Shown here piece after piece: positions 17,258-24,535 of a stretch of 64,000 bases of DNA (position 1 is the first letter of the stretch; each line of letters opens with the position of its first letter). This stretch comes from an uncultured Fluviicola sp. (GTDB lineage: Bacteria; Bacteroidota; Bacteroidia; Flavobacteriales_D; Crocinitomicaceae): NCBI RefSeq assembly GCF_902168135.1, contig NZ_CABHOL010000056.1, positions 17,528 through 81,527 of the forward strand, in the 5' to 3' direction. The position numbers and the translations under genes were made by a program. Under the pieces are notes generated by a model. The model made no database searches. It saw nothing but the letters and a program-made list of their open reading frames with translations, and was not told the origin of the DNA.

Positions 17258-17647
17258 GTGAAAACAATTTTGGTATATAGCCTTGCAGTATTTTATCTTC
17301 TAATAAGTGTTAGACTGACTGCTAATATCCATTATTGCGGAGGAAAAATCAAAACAGTTTCATTGGTTGGTTTCAGTGCGCCAAAGTCTTGTTGTGCGGG
17401 AAAACCAATGAAAAAAGGATGCTGTAAAGATGTTCAGGTTTGTCTTAAAAAGGCGAGCGAAGATCAAAAACCGACCTCTGCAATTGTATTCTTTTCATCG
17501 GTTATCGTTACCGAACCAGCTGACATGTTTGTCATAGAGCAGGATCATGAACTTTATGTACCTAAGCATATTAAGCCTTCGGTACATGCACCACCTCCCG
17601 AACTCAAAGTTCCAATTCATTTAAAAAACTGCGTATTTATCATTTGA
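17258..17647 (+). CDS. HYC_CC_PP family protein (copy 2)
   Basis: 130 residues from the GTG start. Signal-like N-terminus (VKTILVYSLAVFYLLISVRLTA), then IHYCGGKI, SCCAGKPMKKGCCKD and HAPPPELKVPIHL, the three family motifs in order, spaced as in the divergent copy at 16682-17104. Similarity between the copies is limited to the motifs and overall size, so the duplication is old or both were acquired. It heads the rightward operon of copper-related secreted proteins. A role in copper binding is inferred from Cys/His motifs and neighbours. Confidence 0.8.
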   Translation: MKTILVYSLAVFYLLISVRLTANIHYCGGKIKTVSLVGFSAPKSCCAGKPMKKGCCKDVQVCLKKASEDQKPTSAIVFFSSVIVTEPADMFVIEQDHELYVPKHIKPSVHAPPPELKVPIHLKNCVFII

Positions 17648-17710
17648 TTTTTGAGGATCAGTATTCAGGCTACGCTTGATTTTCTCTATTAATAATCAAT
17701 TTGAAAAAAA

Positions 17711-17908
17711 ATGCGGAAAATTACTTTAGTTCTATCACTCGCTATGGTGGTAACATCACTTTTCACTTCTTGTAATTCAGGCAGTGAAAAGTTCAGTTCA
17801 TATCAATGCCCTATGAAATGTGAAGGTTCAAAAACATACAACAAGGCAGGTTCTTGCCCGGTATGTAATATGGATCTTGAGGGTGTCAAATCAAAAAACA
17901 ATAACTAA
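17711..17908 (+). CDS. Short heavy-metal-binding-domain lipoprotein
   Basis: 65 residues. Lipoprotein signal with lipobox LFTSC (Cys21), followed by a single heavy-metal-binding domain: YQCPMKCEGSKTYNKAGSCPVCNMDLEGV, with the paired CPM and CPVCNMDL motifs seen in CusB/CopA N-termini. Likely a small periplasmic or surface copper-binding protein. Only 6 bp separate it from the next gene. Confidence 0.88.
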   Translation: MRKITLVLSLAMVVTSLFTSCNSGSEKFSSYQCPMKCEGSKTYNKAGSCPVCNMDLEGVKSKNNN

Positions 17909-17914
17909 ATTATT

Positions 17915-18703
17915 ATGAAAACTACACTTTACAAAAGTCTGGCAACGGCTTCATTTGCTATGCTAGCATTTCTTGGCTTTAGCCAAACAACAGCAATGAA
18001 TTTTTCAGGGCAGGATTGCAATGGAAATAACGTAGATCTATTTTCTGATCTGGATGCAGGAAAAGCAGTTATGCTGATTTTTTATATGCCAAATTGTGGT
18101 TCTTGTCCACCTGTAGCTTCGAAAATGCAAACGATGGCAAACAACATCAACGCTTCAAATCCAGGTCTGGTTAAGGCTTATTCATTTCCGTACCAAAACA
18201 GTACAACTTGTACTTATTCGTCGAATTGGGTGGTGAATAACAATTTACCTCTTTTTGCTCCAATGGATAGTGGCGCTGTTCAGGTTGCATATTACGGCGG
18301 TTTCGGTATGCCAACAGTGGTGCTTTTAGGGGGTGATAATCACGACGTTTTGTTTGTGACTCAAGATTTCAATACTTCAGACACAACTACGATGCGTGAT
18401 TTGATCCTGAACACATTTACAGCAGGAGTAGCAGAGCAAACACCACTTCAAAATGTGAGTGCTTACCCAAATCCCGCTTCGGGAATTGTAACGGTAAATT
18501 TTGAAGCGTTACAAGGTGCTGAAATCAACATGCAGATCACTGATCTTTCAGGAAAAGCCGTGATGACTTTTGAAAAAGAAAAACTGAATAAGGGTTTAAT
18601 CGAAAAACAAATTGATCTTTCAAGTCTTCCCGTAGGATCATACATTTTGAATTTAGAAATGAATGGAACTTTCGTTACTGAGAAAATCAATGTGGTTCGC
18701 TAA
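17915..18703 (+). CDS. Thioredoxin-fold protein with T9SS type A sorting domain
   Basis: 262 residues. Signal peptide (ending LGFSQ), a thioredoxin/TlpA-like domain about residues 28-165 with redox-type motif MPNCGSCPP and the cis-Pro-like region GGFGMPTVVLLGG, and a C-terminal T9SS type A domain beginning VSAYPNPASGIVTV and ending VTEKINVVR. It should be secreted or surface-attached through type IX secretion. A possible role is thiol handling near copper-binding proteins; that is inferred from the operon only. Confidence 0.85.
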   Translation: MKTTLYKSLATASFAMLAFLGFSQTTAMNFSGQDCNGNNVDLFSDLDAGKAVMLIFYMPNCGSCPPVASKMQTMANNINASNPGLVKAYSFPYQNSTTCTYSSNWVVNNNLPLFAPMDSGAVQVAYYGGFGMPTVVLLGGDNHDVLFVTQDFNTSDTTTMRDLILNTFTAGVAEQTPLQNVSAYPNPASGIVTVNFEALQGAEINMQITDLSGKAVMTFEKEKLNKGLIEKQIDLSSLPVGSYILNLEMNGTFVTEKINVVR

Positions 18704-19394
18704 TTTTTCCAATAAGGTATTTTGGCAATTGGTTCTGGTGGTTGTGCTGTTTAGTGCGACCACCACAATCGGTTATGCCCAATCTTATTTTCATTCACCA
18801 AACGACACGTTGATTTCAAATACAACCGTAAACAATTCGGTGACTATGAATATCACGCAAGTTCATCCGAATAACGATACATTGCAATTTGTCTGGAAGA
18901 AGTCTTCTGTCTCCATGCCGAATGATTGGACGGCTACTATTTGCGATAATAACACCTGTTTTCCATCGCTTATAGATAGTTCAACGACATTGCCTGTTCT
19001 TCCCGGAGACGATGGATTGATGTTGATTCATTGCTTCCCGAATACGAATGCAGGAACTGGAATCATTCGATACACCATTTATGAAATTCATTCGCCACTA
19101 CAAGTAGATACGCTCACTTGGATCATAAATGCGGAATCTACTGCTGGAATAAGTGAGTCTATTTCTGCAAGTCAAGCCTATACCATTATCGGAAATCAAT
19201 TTCAATTAACCGATTCCAAGTCTAAATTTACTGATCTCACCCTTCTTGATCTAAACGGAAAGGAAGTTTTTACGAGTGGTATTCCAACATCATCATGTGT
19301 TGAAATGCCATCATTCCCCGCTAATTTTTATTACCTCATTCTTAGCGGAAACAACATTATTATACGTCAAAAAATATGGTACGCATCAAATTAG
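18690..19394 (+). CDS. Secreted Ig-like protein with weak T9SS-type C-terminus
   Basis: About 234 residues from the ATG at 18690 (MWFANFSNKVFW), which overlaps the previous gene by 14 bp. A hydrophobic signal (LVLVVVLFSATTTIGYAQ) is followed by a beta-rich domain of unknown function (SVTMNITQVHPNNDTLQFVWKKSSVSMPNDWTATICDNNTCFPS) and a tail resembling a T9SS sorting domain (LTLLDLNGKEVFTSG...) but lacking the usual YPNP start. I do not recognise a named family. It overlaps the following oxidase gene by 19 bp, so the genes are tightly coupled. Confidence 0.75.
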   Translation: MWFANFSNKVFWQLVLVVVLFSATTTIGYAQSYFHSPNDTLISNTTVNNSVTMNITQVHPNNDTLQFVWKKSSVSMPNDWTATICDNNTCFPSLIDSSTTLPVLPGDDGLMLIHCFPNTNAGTGIIRYTIYEIHSPLQVDTLTWIINAESTAGISESISASQAYTIIGNQFQLTDSKSKFTDLTLLDLNGKEVFTSGIPTSSCVEMPSFPANFYYLILSGNNIIIRQKIWYASN

Positions 19395-21118
19395 AATTGC
19401 TAAAAATCTTTTTTGCAGCGTTCATTCTTTGTATTTCAGGGAATGGACTGGCTCAAAACGCACTCTACATACCTCCTGCACTAACAGGAACTACATTTAA
19501 CCTGAATGTTCAATCAGGTACAACGCAATTGTATCCCGGAAATCCAACGCCAACTTATGGTATAAACGGTTCATTTCTTTCTCCGACTATCATTGTCAAC
19601 AAGAATGATGTGGTAACCTTAAATGTCATCAACAACCTGACCGTCGCCACAACAATGCATTGGCACGGTTTACATGTTGCGCCTGAAAATGACGGTGGTC
19701 CGCATCAATCTATTTCGGCAGGTTCTACGTGGAGTCCTTCGTTTGAAATATTAAACAATGCAGGTACATTCTGGTATCACCCACATGGTGAAGGAAAAAC
19801 GGAATTGCATGTTGGGAAAGGGCTTGCAGGTTTATTCATTATTCACGATCCAGCAGAATTGGCATTGGGTTTACCTCAAACGTATGGAGTGGACGACATT
19901 CCATTGATTGTTCAAACAAAGGCATTTGATGTGTTACAACAAATTGCAATTGCAGATCACATGGACACGGCAGTTTTTGTGAATGGTACACGTAATGCAA
20001 CGCACAACCTTCCTTCACAAGTGGTTCGAATGCGCCTCTTAAATGGAAGCAGTATGCGTTCGTTTTATTTTGGATTCTCCAACAACATGACCTTTTACCA
20101 AATTGCTACTGACGGCGGTTTGGTAGAAACACCAAACGCATTGACACGTTTATTGATTGCACCAGGAGAACGGTCGGAAATTCTTGTTGATTTGAGTGGT
20201 ATGAACGGACAAACTGTTGATTTGGTGAGTTACGGTTCTGAAATGCCTGATGGAATCTTCGGATCTCCTTCGGTTGGTAGCGGAGCAGACACCATGGACA
20301 TGTATATGGACAATTTCCTGAACGGTGCAGACTTCAATTTGGTAGAATTTACAATTGGCGCACAAACAGGAAGTCCAATTACATCCATTCCATCAACATT
20401 AGTTCCTTATGTGCCTTTTGATATTGCTGATGTAGACGTTAATAGAACCTTGGTTTTTGATACGATTACACTCGTACAAGGAGACACCCCTAATCGTGCT
20501 GAAGGACCGTTTGGAATCAATAACACCACCTTCAATATGGATTCAATCAATATCACGATTCCATTGAATTCAACGGAAATCTGGACATTGAAAAACAATA
20601 CACTAATTGCGCACCCTTTTCATATTCACGACATTCAGTTTAATGTAATCGAAAAGAATGGAACTACTCCTCCAATAACAGAACAAGGCTGGAAAGATGT
20701 GGTTTTAGTAATGCCCGAAGACAGCGTGAAATTTATTACACGGTTTACCACCTTCACCGATGAGATGGTTCCGTACATGTATCATTGTCATTTGTTGCAT
20801 CACGAAGACGATGGAATGATGGGGTCTTTTTTGGTGGTTGATCCGTTTGCAGGAATAAATGAAAATGACATTTCCTCTTTTGAAGTTTTTCCGAATCCAT
20901 CATCCGATGAATGGAACATTACAGGCAAATGGGGCAATGAAAGCGTTACTATACAATTGACCGATGCGCAAGGCAAAGAAGTTTTGAAACGTGATTACTC
21001 CAATGTTTCAGCGGAAGAAGGGATCAAGGTAAGCGCATCGACTTTAAATGCGGGCATCTATTTTCTGACGATTGTTTCAGAAAAAGGAGCGCAGAAATTG
21101 CATTTGGTGAGGAATTGA
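19376..21118 (+). CDS. Multicopper oxidase with T9SS sorting domain
   Basis: 580 residues. Signal peptide (ending GLAQ), three cupredoxin domains with ligand motifs MHWHGLH, FWYHPHGEGKTELH, HPFHIHDIQF and YHCHLLHHEDDGMMG, then a T9SS type A domain (FEVFPNPSSDEWNITG... to LHLVRN). It lacks the Met-rich loop of the fused oxidase at 12171-14387 and is closer to the general bilirubin-oxidase/CotA-like group. T9SS would carry it to the cell surface or medium, whereas the other oxidase has no such tag: two oxidases for two compartments. No convincing terminator is seen in the 53 bp after it. Confidence 0.9.
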   Translation: MVRIKLELLKIFFAAFILCISGNGLAQNALYIPPALTGTTFNLNVQSGTTQLYPGNPTPTYGINGSFLSPTIIVNKNDVVTLNVINNLTVATTMHWHGLHVAPENDGGPHQSISAGSTWSPSFEILNNAGTFWYHPHGEGKTELHVGKGLAGLFIIHDPAELALGLPQTYGVDDIPLIVQTKAFDVLQQIAIADHMDTAVFVNGTRNATHNLPSQVVRMRLLNGSSMRSFYFGFSNNMTFYQIATDGGLVETPNALTRLLIAPGERSEILVDLSGMNGQTVDLVSYGSEMPDGIFGSPSVGSGADTMDMYMDNFLNGADFNLVEFTIGAQTGSPITSIPSTLVPYVPFDIADVDVNRTLVFDTITLVQGDTPNRAEGPFGINNTTFNMDSINITIPLNSTEIWTLKNNTLIAHPFHIHDIQFNVIEKNGTTPPITEQGWKDVVLVMPEDSVKFITRFTTFTDEMVPYMYHCHLLHHEDDGMMGSFLVVDPFAGINENDISSFEVFPNPSSDEWNITGKWGNESVTIQLTDAQGKEVLKRDYSNVSAEEGIKVSASTLNAGIYFLTIVSEKGAQKLHLVRN

Positions 21119-21171
21119 GGCGAAGTGAAATGAGATGAACAAATCTTGTTGATACTGAAATAATACAATTG

Positions 21172-21408
21172 TTATTTATCCTCTTTTTCTTTTGAAGGAG
21201 TAGGAGCCAAAAGCTCCTGAACGTTTACACCCAATGCAAGTGCAATTTCTCGTAAAAATGCCAAGGTGGGTTGACCAGCATTTTTGCAATAGCGATTGAT
21301 TACTTGTCTCTTTTTTCCAAGACGTTCAGCCAATTCAGTTTGTGAAATCTCTAATTCAAATAAGACTTCTGCAATTCGGTTTATTTTTACCTTATCATTT
21401 TCACCCAT
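21172..21408 (-). CDS. XRE-family HTH regulator
   Basis: 78 residues; a lone Cro/C1-type helix-turn-helix about residues 10-68 (IAEVLFELEISQTELAERLGKKRQVINRYCKNAGQPTLAFLREIALALGVNVQELL) with a short charged tail. Typical of repressors controlling integrated elements. It is divergent from the gene at 21583, and the 174-bp gap has a perfect 14-bp palindrome and a 10-bp inverted repeat suited to a dimeric repressor. Confidence 0.9.
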   Translation of the reverse strand: MGENDKVKINRIAEVLFELEISQTELAERLGKKRQVINRYCKNAGQPTLAFLREIALALGVNVQELLAPTPSKEKEDK

Positions 21409-21487
21409 GGTGGGATAAAGATAAAAAATTTCTGACTTACGTTCAAAGCCTAACCCCTCGTGAATACTAGATATGTAAACGTAAAAA

Positions 21488-21501
21488 GATTACATGTAAT
21501 C
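21488..21501. promoter_or_regulatory. 14-bp perfect palindrome, candidate XRE operator
   Basis: GATTACATGTAATC is fully self-complementary and lies between the XRE gene and the divergent gene at 21583. Size and position fit a repressor dimer site; the pairing is inferred. Confidence 0.45.
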
Positions 21502-21505
21502 ATTA

Positions 21506-21546
21506 AATGTTTCTTTGTAATTGAAATTTGTTTCATAAGAAACATT
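21506..21546. promoter_or_regulatory. Inverted repeat AATGTTTCTT / AAGAAACATT around a -33 region
   Basis: Ten-bp perfect arms at 21506-21515 and 21537-21546. The inner part also holds the smaller dyad GTTTC-ATAA-GAAAC (21530-21543). The TTTG at 21527-21530 is the likely -33 of the promoter at 21554, so a protein on this site would block RNA polymerase. Confidence 0.45.
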
Positions 21547-21553
21547 ATTTGTT

Positions 21554-21561
21554 TACTTTTG
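21554..21561 (+). promoter_or_regulatory. Consensus promoter (-7 TACTTTTG)
   Basis: Exact TAnnTTTG, 23 bp after a TTTG at 21527-21530, and 21 bp before the ATG at 21583. Confidence 0.6.
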
Positions 21562-21582
21562 ATTCAATAAAAATATTGAGTC

Positions 21583-21909
21583 ATGCAGAAAAAAACTTCC
21601 AAAAAGCTTATCATTCAATTGATAAAAGACGATTTAAAGCACGAACATACCGTTTGCGGGTTAAACTTATTAGGGTTCGGAAACGACAATGCCACGTTGG
21701 ATATATCCCAAGCCGTTTTCTCTCTCATGGAACTCAATATTAACGACAGACGTTTGGAGCATTTAACGGATCAGTATTGCGACCGAGCCTACCATGTTAC
21801 GGAACTTGCTTTTAATGACAACGAGTCTTTTGAACGGTTGGCAACTGGAATTTATGATTGGCTGGCTTTGGAGCGCAGGAAATACAAGAAGCTGTTGCTT
21901 AAATCTTGA
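21583..21909 (+). CDS. Unknown 108-residue island protein
   Basis: No family recognised. A mixed helical sequence, Lys-rich at both ends (MQKKTSKKLIIQLIKDDLKHEH, ERRKYKKLLLKS), without signal peptide or membrane helix. It has its own consensus promoter under likely XRE control and is followed by an intrinsic terminator at 21945. Its position opposite the XRE gene is that of an early or excision-control gene of an integrated element; this is inference. Confidence 0.7.
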   Translation: MQKKTSKKLIIQLIKDDLKHEHTVCGLNLLGFGNDNATLDISQAVFSLMELNINDRRLEHLTDQYCDRAYHVTELAFNDNESFERLATGIYDWLALERRKYKKLLLKS

Positions 21910-21944
21910 AAGCTCACAAATGTCGGTGTTTCCAATTTTTTTCT

Positions 21945-21981
21945 AGTTGCCCCGCAATGGGTGGGGCAACTGTTTTTTTAT
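21945..21981 (+). terminator. Intrinsic terminator, first unit of the hairpin array
   Basis: AGTTGCCCC (21945-21953) pairs perfectly with GGGGCAACT (21963-21971) over a 9-nt loop, followed by GTTTTTTTATT. A good Rho-independent terminator for the gene ending at 21909. Confidence 0.75.
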
Positions 21982-22416
21982 TCCTTTTCGAAACCCGATT
22001 TTGAGCAATTAAATTCTACTTGCCCCACGTTAGGTGGTGCAACTAAGATTTTTTAACCTCGAAAATTGATAAACTGCCAAATAAAAAGTTACTTGCCCCA
22101 CGTTAGGTGGTGCAACTAAGATTTTTTAACCTCGAAAATTGATAAACTGCCAAATAAAAAGTTACTTGCCCCATAGAGGGTGGTGCAAGTAGATTTTTAT
22201 TCTGTTTTGAAAATGATCCATCTGAATAAAATCATAACTGCCCACCATTTAGTGGGCAACTAATTTTTTATTATTCCTTTGAACCGAAAATTGCTTAAAA
22301 AAACACTAACTGCCCACCTTTTAGTGGGCAACTAACTTTTTATTATGGTTTGATGGGGAATTTTGACCGAATAAAGTGCTAACTGCCCACTAAAAGGTGG
22401 GCAACTAATTTTTTAT
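21945..22416 (+). repeat. Seven-unit tandem array of hairpins at a 73-bp period
   Basis: Hairpin centres lie near 21958, 22031, 22104, 22177, 22248, 22320 and 22393, so steps are 73, 73, 73, 71-72, 72 and 73 bp. Each hairpin is followed on the plus strand by a T-rich run. Stems vary but stay paired: GCCCC/GGGGC in unit 1, GCCCAC/GTGGGC in units 5-7, and outer AGTT/AACT in unit 1 against ACTT/AAGT in unit 4 (a compensated change). Units 2 and 3 (22018-22090 and 22091-22163) are identical. The array fills the gap between converging genes and contains no ORF. Confidence 0.85.
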
Positions 22417-22422
22417 TCTATT

Positions 22423-22731
22423 TCAATTCACCGATTTCAGTATTGGAGATTCACTAGTCAAAATTTCGTTCACACCTCGGTAATTAATCGTTACCGTATC
22501 TGCATACTCCAAAGCAGCATTCATTGTTGATTGGAACACTGGGTTGAGAACCAAAAAAGATAAGTGAATTGCTTTTTCCATTTCTTCGATCGAATCAAAT
22601 TCGTCTTTCTTTTTCAATACATGTTCACATGACTCTTCCAACATGGCTTTGTGAATCGGATGGATAGTTTGTACTGGCAGGTTTGCCAAAACTGCATCTA
22701 ACAGCTCATTTACGGTAATTTCTTTACTCAT
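22423..22731 (-). CDS. Unknown 102-residue island protein
   Basis: No family recognised. Acidic, mostly helical sequence (TVNELLDAVLANLPVQTIHPIHKAMLEESCEHVLKKKDEFDSIEEMEKAIHLSFLVLNP), no signal peptide or membrane segment. Codon use matches the neighbouring element genes. It faces the hairpin array at its 3' end and the 139/140-bp repeat region at its 5' end. It may be a small regulatory or accessory protein of the element; nothing more can be said from sequence. Confidence 0.6.
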   Translation of the reverse strand: MSKEITVNELLDAVLANLPVQTIHPIHKAMLEESCEHVLKKKDEFDSIEEMEKAIHLSFLVLNPVFQSTMNAALEYADTVTINYRGVNEILTSESPILKSVN

Positions 22732-22809
22732 ACTTTTTTCTTTACAAGTTAACTCGAAGAAAGTGGATTATTCGACTTGACTTTTACCTATTTTTCTGTA
22801 TGTAAAGGC

Positions 22810-23210
22810 TTAGTCGATAGAAAAGTAAACTTGGGCAAATCGGATCAAACGATTCGTCAAGTCGAAAAGAAAGATTCGTCGAAAGAGATTCAACTCAAAA
22901 TCGACTCAAACCGACTCGGATTCAACCAACCACAGTAACAGCAGCTTATTCGTCTATTGAAAAGTAAACTTCGGCAAGTTGAAACGTTGAATTGGGCTAG
23001 TCGAAAAGTAAGATTCGTCGAAATCAATCCTACTCGAAATGGACTCAAAACCGACTCGGATTCAACTACGCGCAATAACAACAATCTATTCGTCTATCGA
23101 AAAGAAAAGTTAGTCAAGTCGGATAGTTGAATTGGTCAAGTCGGAAAGAAAGATTCATCGAAACAGATTCGAGTTGGAATCGAGTAGAAATGGAGTCGGA
23201 TAGTCGCTTT
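22810..23210. repeat. Three imperfect tandem repeats, 139-140 bp
   Basis: Anchor words recur at fixed steps: GAAAAGTAAAC at 22820 and 22959 with a variant at 23099; GTCGAAAAG at 22861 and 23000 with GTCGGAAAG at 23140; CCGACTCGGATTCAAC at 22911 and 23051. The third copy is more diverged and stops near 23210. Units are rich in GTCGA and GACTC words. Confidence 0.8.
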
Positions 23211-23239
23211 TTCAGCGAAATATATGCTGTTTTAGATGA

Positions 23240-23392
23240 ATGGTGGAAAGTACTCTGTCAATGGTGTAAAGTACTTAACCCATGGTGTAAAGTTGAAATG
23301 TAATGGTGTAAAGTTGGAATTTCATGCGATCAACTAATGCACTACTTGCGGTAAGCTACTGCAAACATGGTGTAGAATGGTGTAACATGGGT
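23240..23392 (+). repeat. Iterons: ATGGTGtAAAGT direct repeats phased at 21 bp
   Basis: ATGGTG occurs at 23240, 23261, 23282 and 23303, exactly 21 bp apart, each followed by (T/G)AAAGT; further ATGG(TG) copies lie at 23367, 23377 and 23387, 10 bp apart. All face the same way on one helical face. Such arrays bind replication initiators or recombination accessory factors. The gene for an unknown protein starts 68 bp downstream. Confidence 0.75.
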
Positions 23393-23459
23393 TTTTACTG
23401 GGGTTCAGGAATTTTGCCTGTTTGATGTAAGATTTACGATCCCTAAACGTTATTCTATT

Positions 23460-24332
23460 ATGGAAGCAAATCAATCACCTGAAGAGCTGTTTCAAAAAGC
23501 CTATACACGTTTTTATCAATCGTTGAAACGTCGGTATCTGTTGAATTTAGAGAAAGCAACAGACAAATCGTATGCGAGCGAATATTTCAGGCGCACGTTG
23601 TTCCTGGAAAACGAAAACATTCCCTGCTATTCCGTATTTTATCATTCGTTGGTTTCCACGTTCAGGCATCATCAAAAACTAGGTGAAATGAACCCGCTCG
23701 AATTGACGCTTTCCAACCTTTCGCCCATTCAGGAAATGACTTCGAATATCATTGAACAGACGTTTATCATCAATGCCTCCGTTGCCGAAAGGCTCTACCA
23801 GTTGAACTGGCTCTACCTGCAAGCCATTGAAGAAAGCAACAAATCGGTTTTAGAACTGATAGACACCGAACGACGGTTAGTGAAATACAGTGATGAAAAG
23901 GTTGTTTTGCTCTTGGCGTTGGATCGGGCAACACAAGAATTGAGCGAAGAATTTTCCGATAAGCAAGACGGTACCGAACAACCGATTTCTAGTGAAGGTT
24001 TTGCTATTGGTCAACAATCGTATGAAGCCAAATTCACCCGTTCACAACAGGTTTTGATTGCTTATTACATTTCGCAGTTAATAGGTACAAAACACAAAAA
24101 GAATGTCAGCAAGTGTGCGGATGCTTTGCATTCCTTTTTAGGGATTTCGTATAGTCAAATCACGCATTCGGAACTGTACAAAAAACTACTTCATCCGTTG
24201 ACCTTTTCCAGTGAAAAAGCAACACTTCAAAATCTGCTCATCGTTCGGTCTTTTTTCGAAAACATCGGTTCGGTTTCTGCAACTTCACTCATTGATTCCG
24301 ATATTGAAACCGTTAAAAAGGGACTCGAATAA
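23460..24332 (+). CDS. Unknown 290-residue element protein downstream of iterons
   Basis: No named family recognised with confidence. Two parts: an N-terminal helical region (about 1-150; YQSLKRRYLLNLEKATDKSYASEYFRRTLFLENE) and a C-terminal helical region (about 185-285; KFTRSQQVLIAYYISQLIGTKHKKNVSKCADALHSFLGISYSQITHSELYKKLLHPL). Proteins with such a C-terminus occur near tyrosine recombinases in Bacteroidota elements; RteC-like or replication-initiator-like functions are possibilities that I cannot confirm. The iterons immediately upstream are its most informative context. No signal peptide or membrane helix. Confidence 0.7.
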   Translation: MEANQSPEELFQKAYTRFYQSLKRRYLLNLEKATDKSYASEYFRRTLFLENENIPCYSVFYHSLVSTFRHHQKLGEMNPLELTLSNLSPIQEMTSNIIEQTFIINASVAERLYQLNWLYLQAIEESNKSVLELIDTERRLVKYSDEKVVLLLALDRATQELSEEFSDKQDGTEQPISSEGFAIGQQSYEAKFTRSQQVLIAYYISQLIGTKHKKNVSKCADALHSFLGISYSQITHSELYKKLLHPLTFSSEKATLQNLLIVRSFFENIGSVSATSLIDSDIETVKKGLE

Positions 24333-24535
24333 ACTCCATTTTTGATCCTTTTGAGTCCTTTTCGATCCCCAAATGTTAAAACTTAGAAAAAGTTGAATTT
24401 TTGGAGTACCCCAATGTTTTTTCGGTTTTCATTTCTTTCATATACTTGGATTATATCTAAGATACATTCCTATTTCTGAATGGATGGAGAGATTAAAAAA
24501 CAAAGGAGATCAACCATTAAAAAACACCTTTAATC

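Larger units (their letters stand above)
22732..23459. other. 728-bp non-coding control region of the element
   Basis: No supportable ORF on either strand. It consists of a short leader to the 22731 gene, three long imperfect repeats (22810-23210) and a set of short phased direct repeats (23240-23392), ending at the ATG of the 290-residue protein. The layout resembles an iteron-type origin or a recombination control region. Confidence 0.6.

Noticed and set aside
21945..22416. Integron attC cassette array
   Set aside because: Hairpins are short (under 30 nt), lack the GTTRRRY/RYYYAAC core boxes, contain no ORFs between units, and the nearby recombinase is of the element type, not IntI.
21945..22416. 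Simple set of ordinary terminators
   Set aside because: The first unit is a good terminator for the upstream gene, but six more at constant pitch, some with imperfect stems, are not explained by termination alone; kept as a finding.
24482..24532. 17-codon leader frame (MDGEIKKQRRS...) before the HTH gene
   Set aside because: It ends just before the HTH start and has an AAAGGAG inside it, but such a short frame is likely by chance and shows no attenuator structure.
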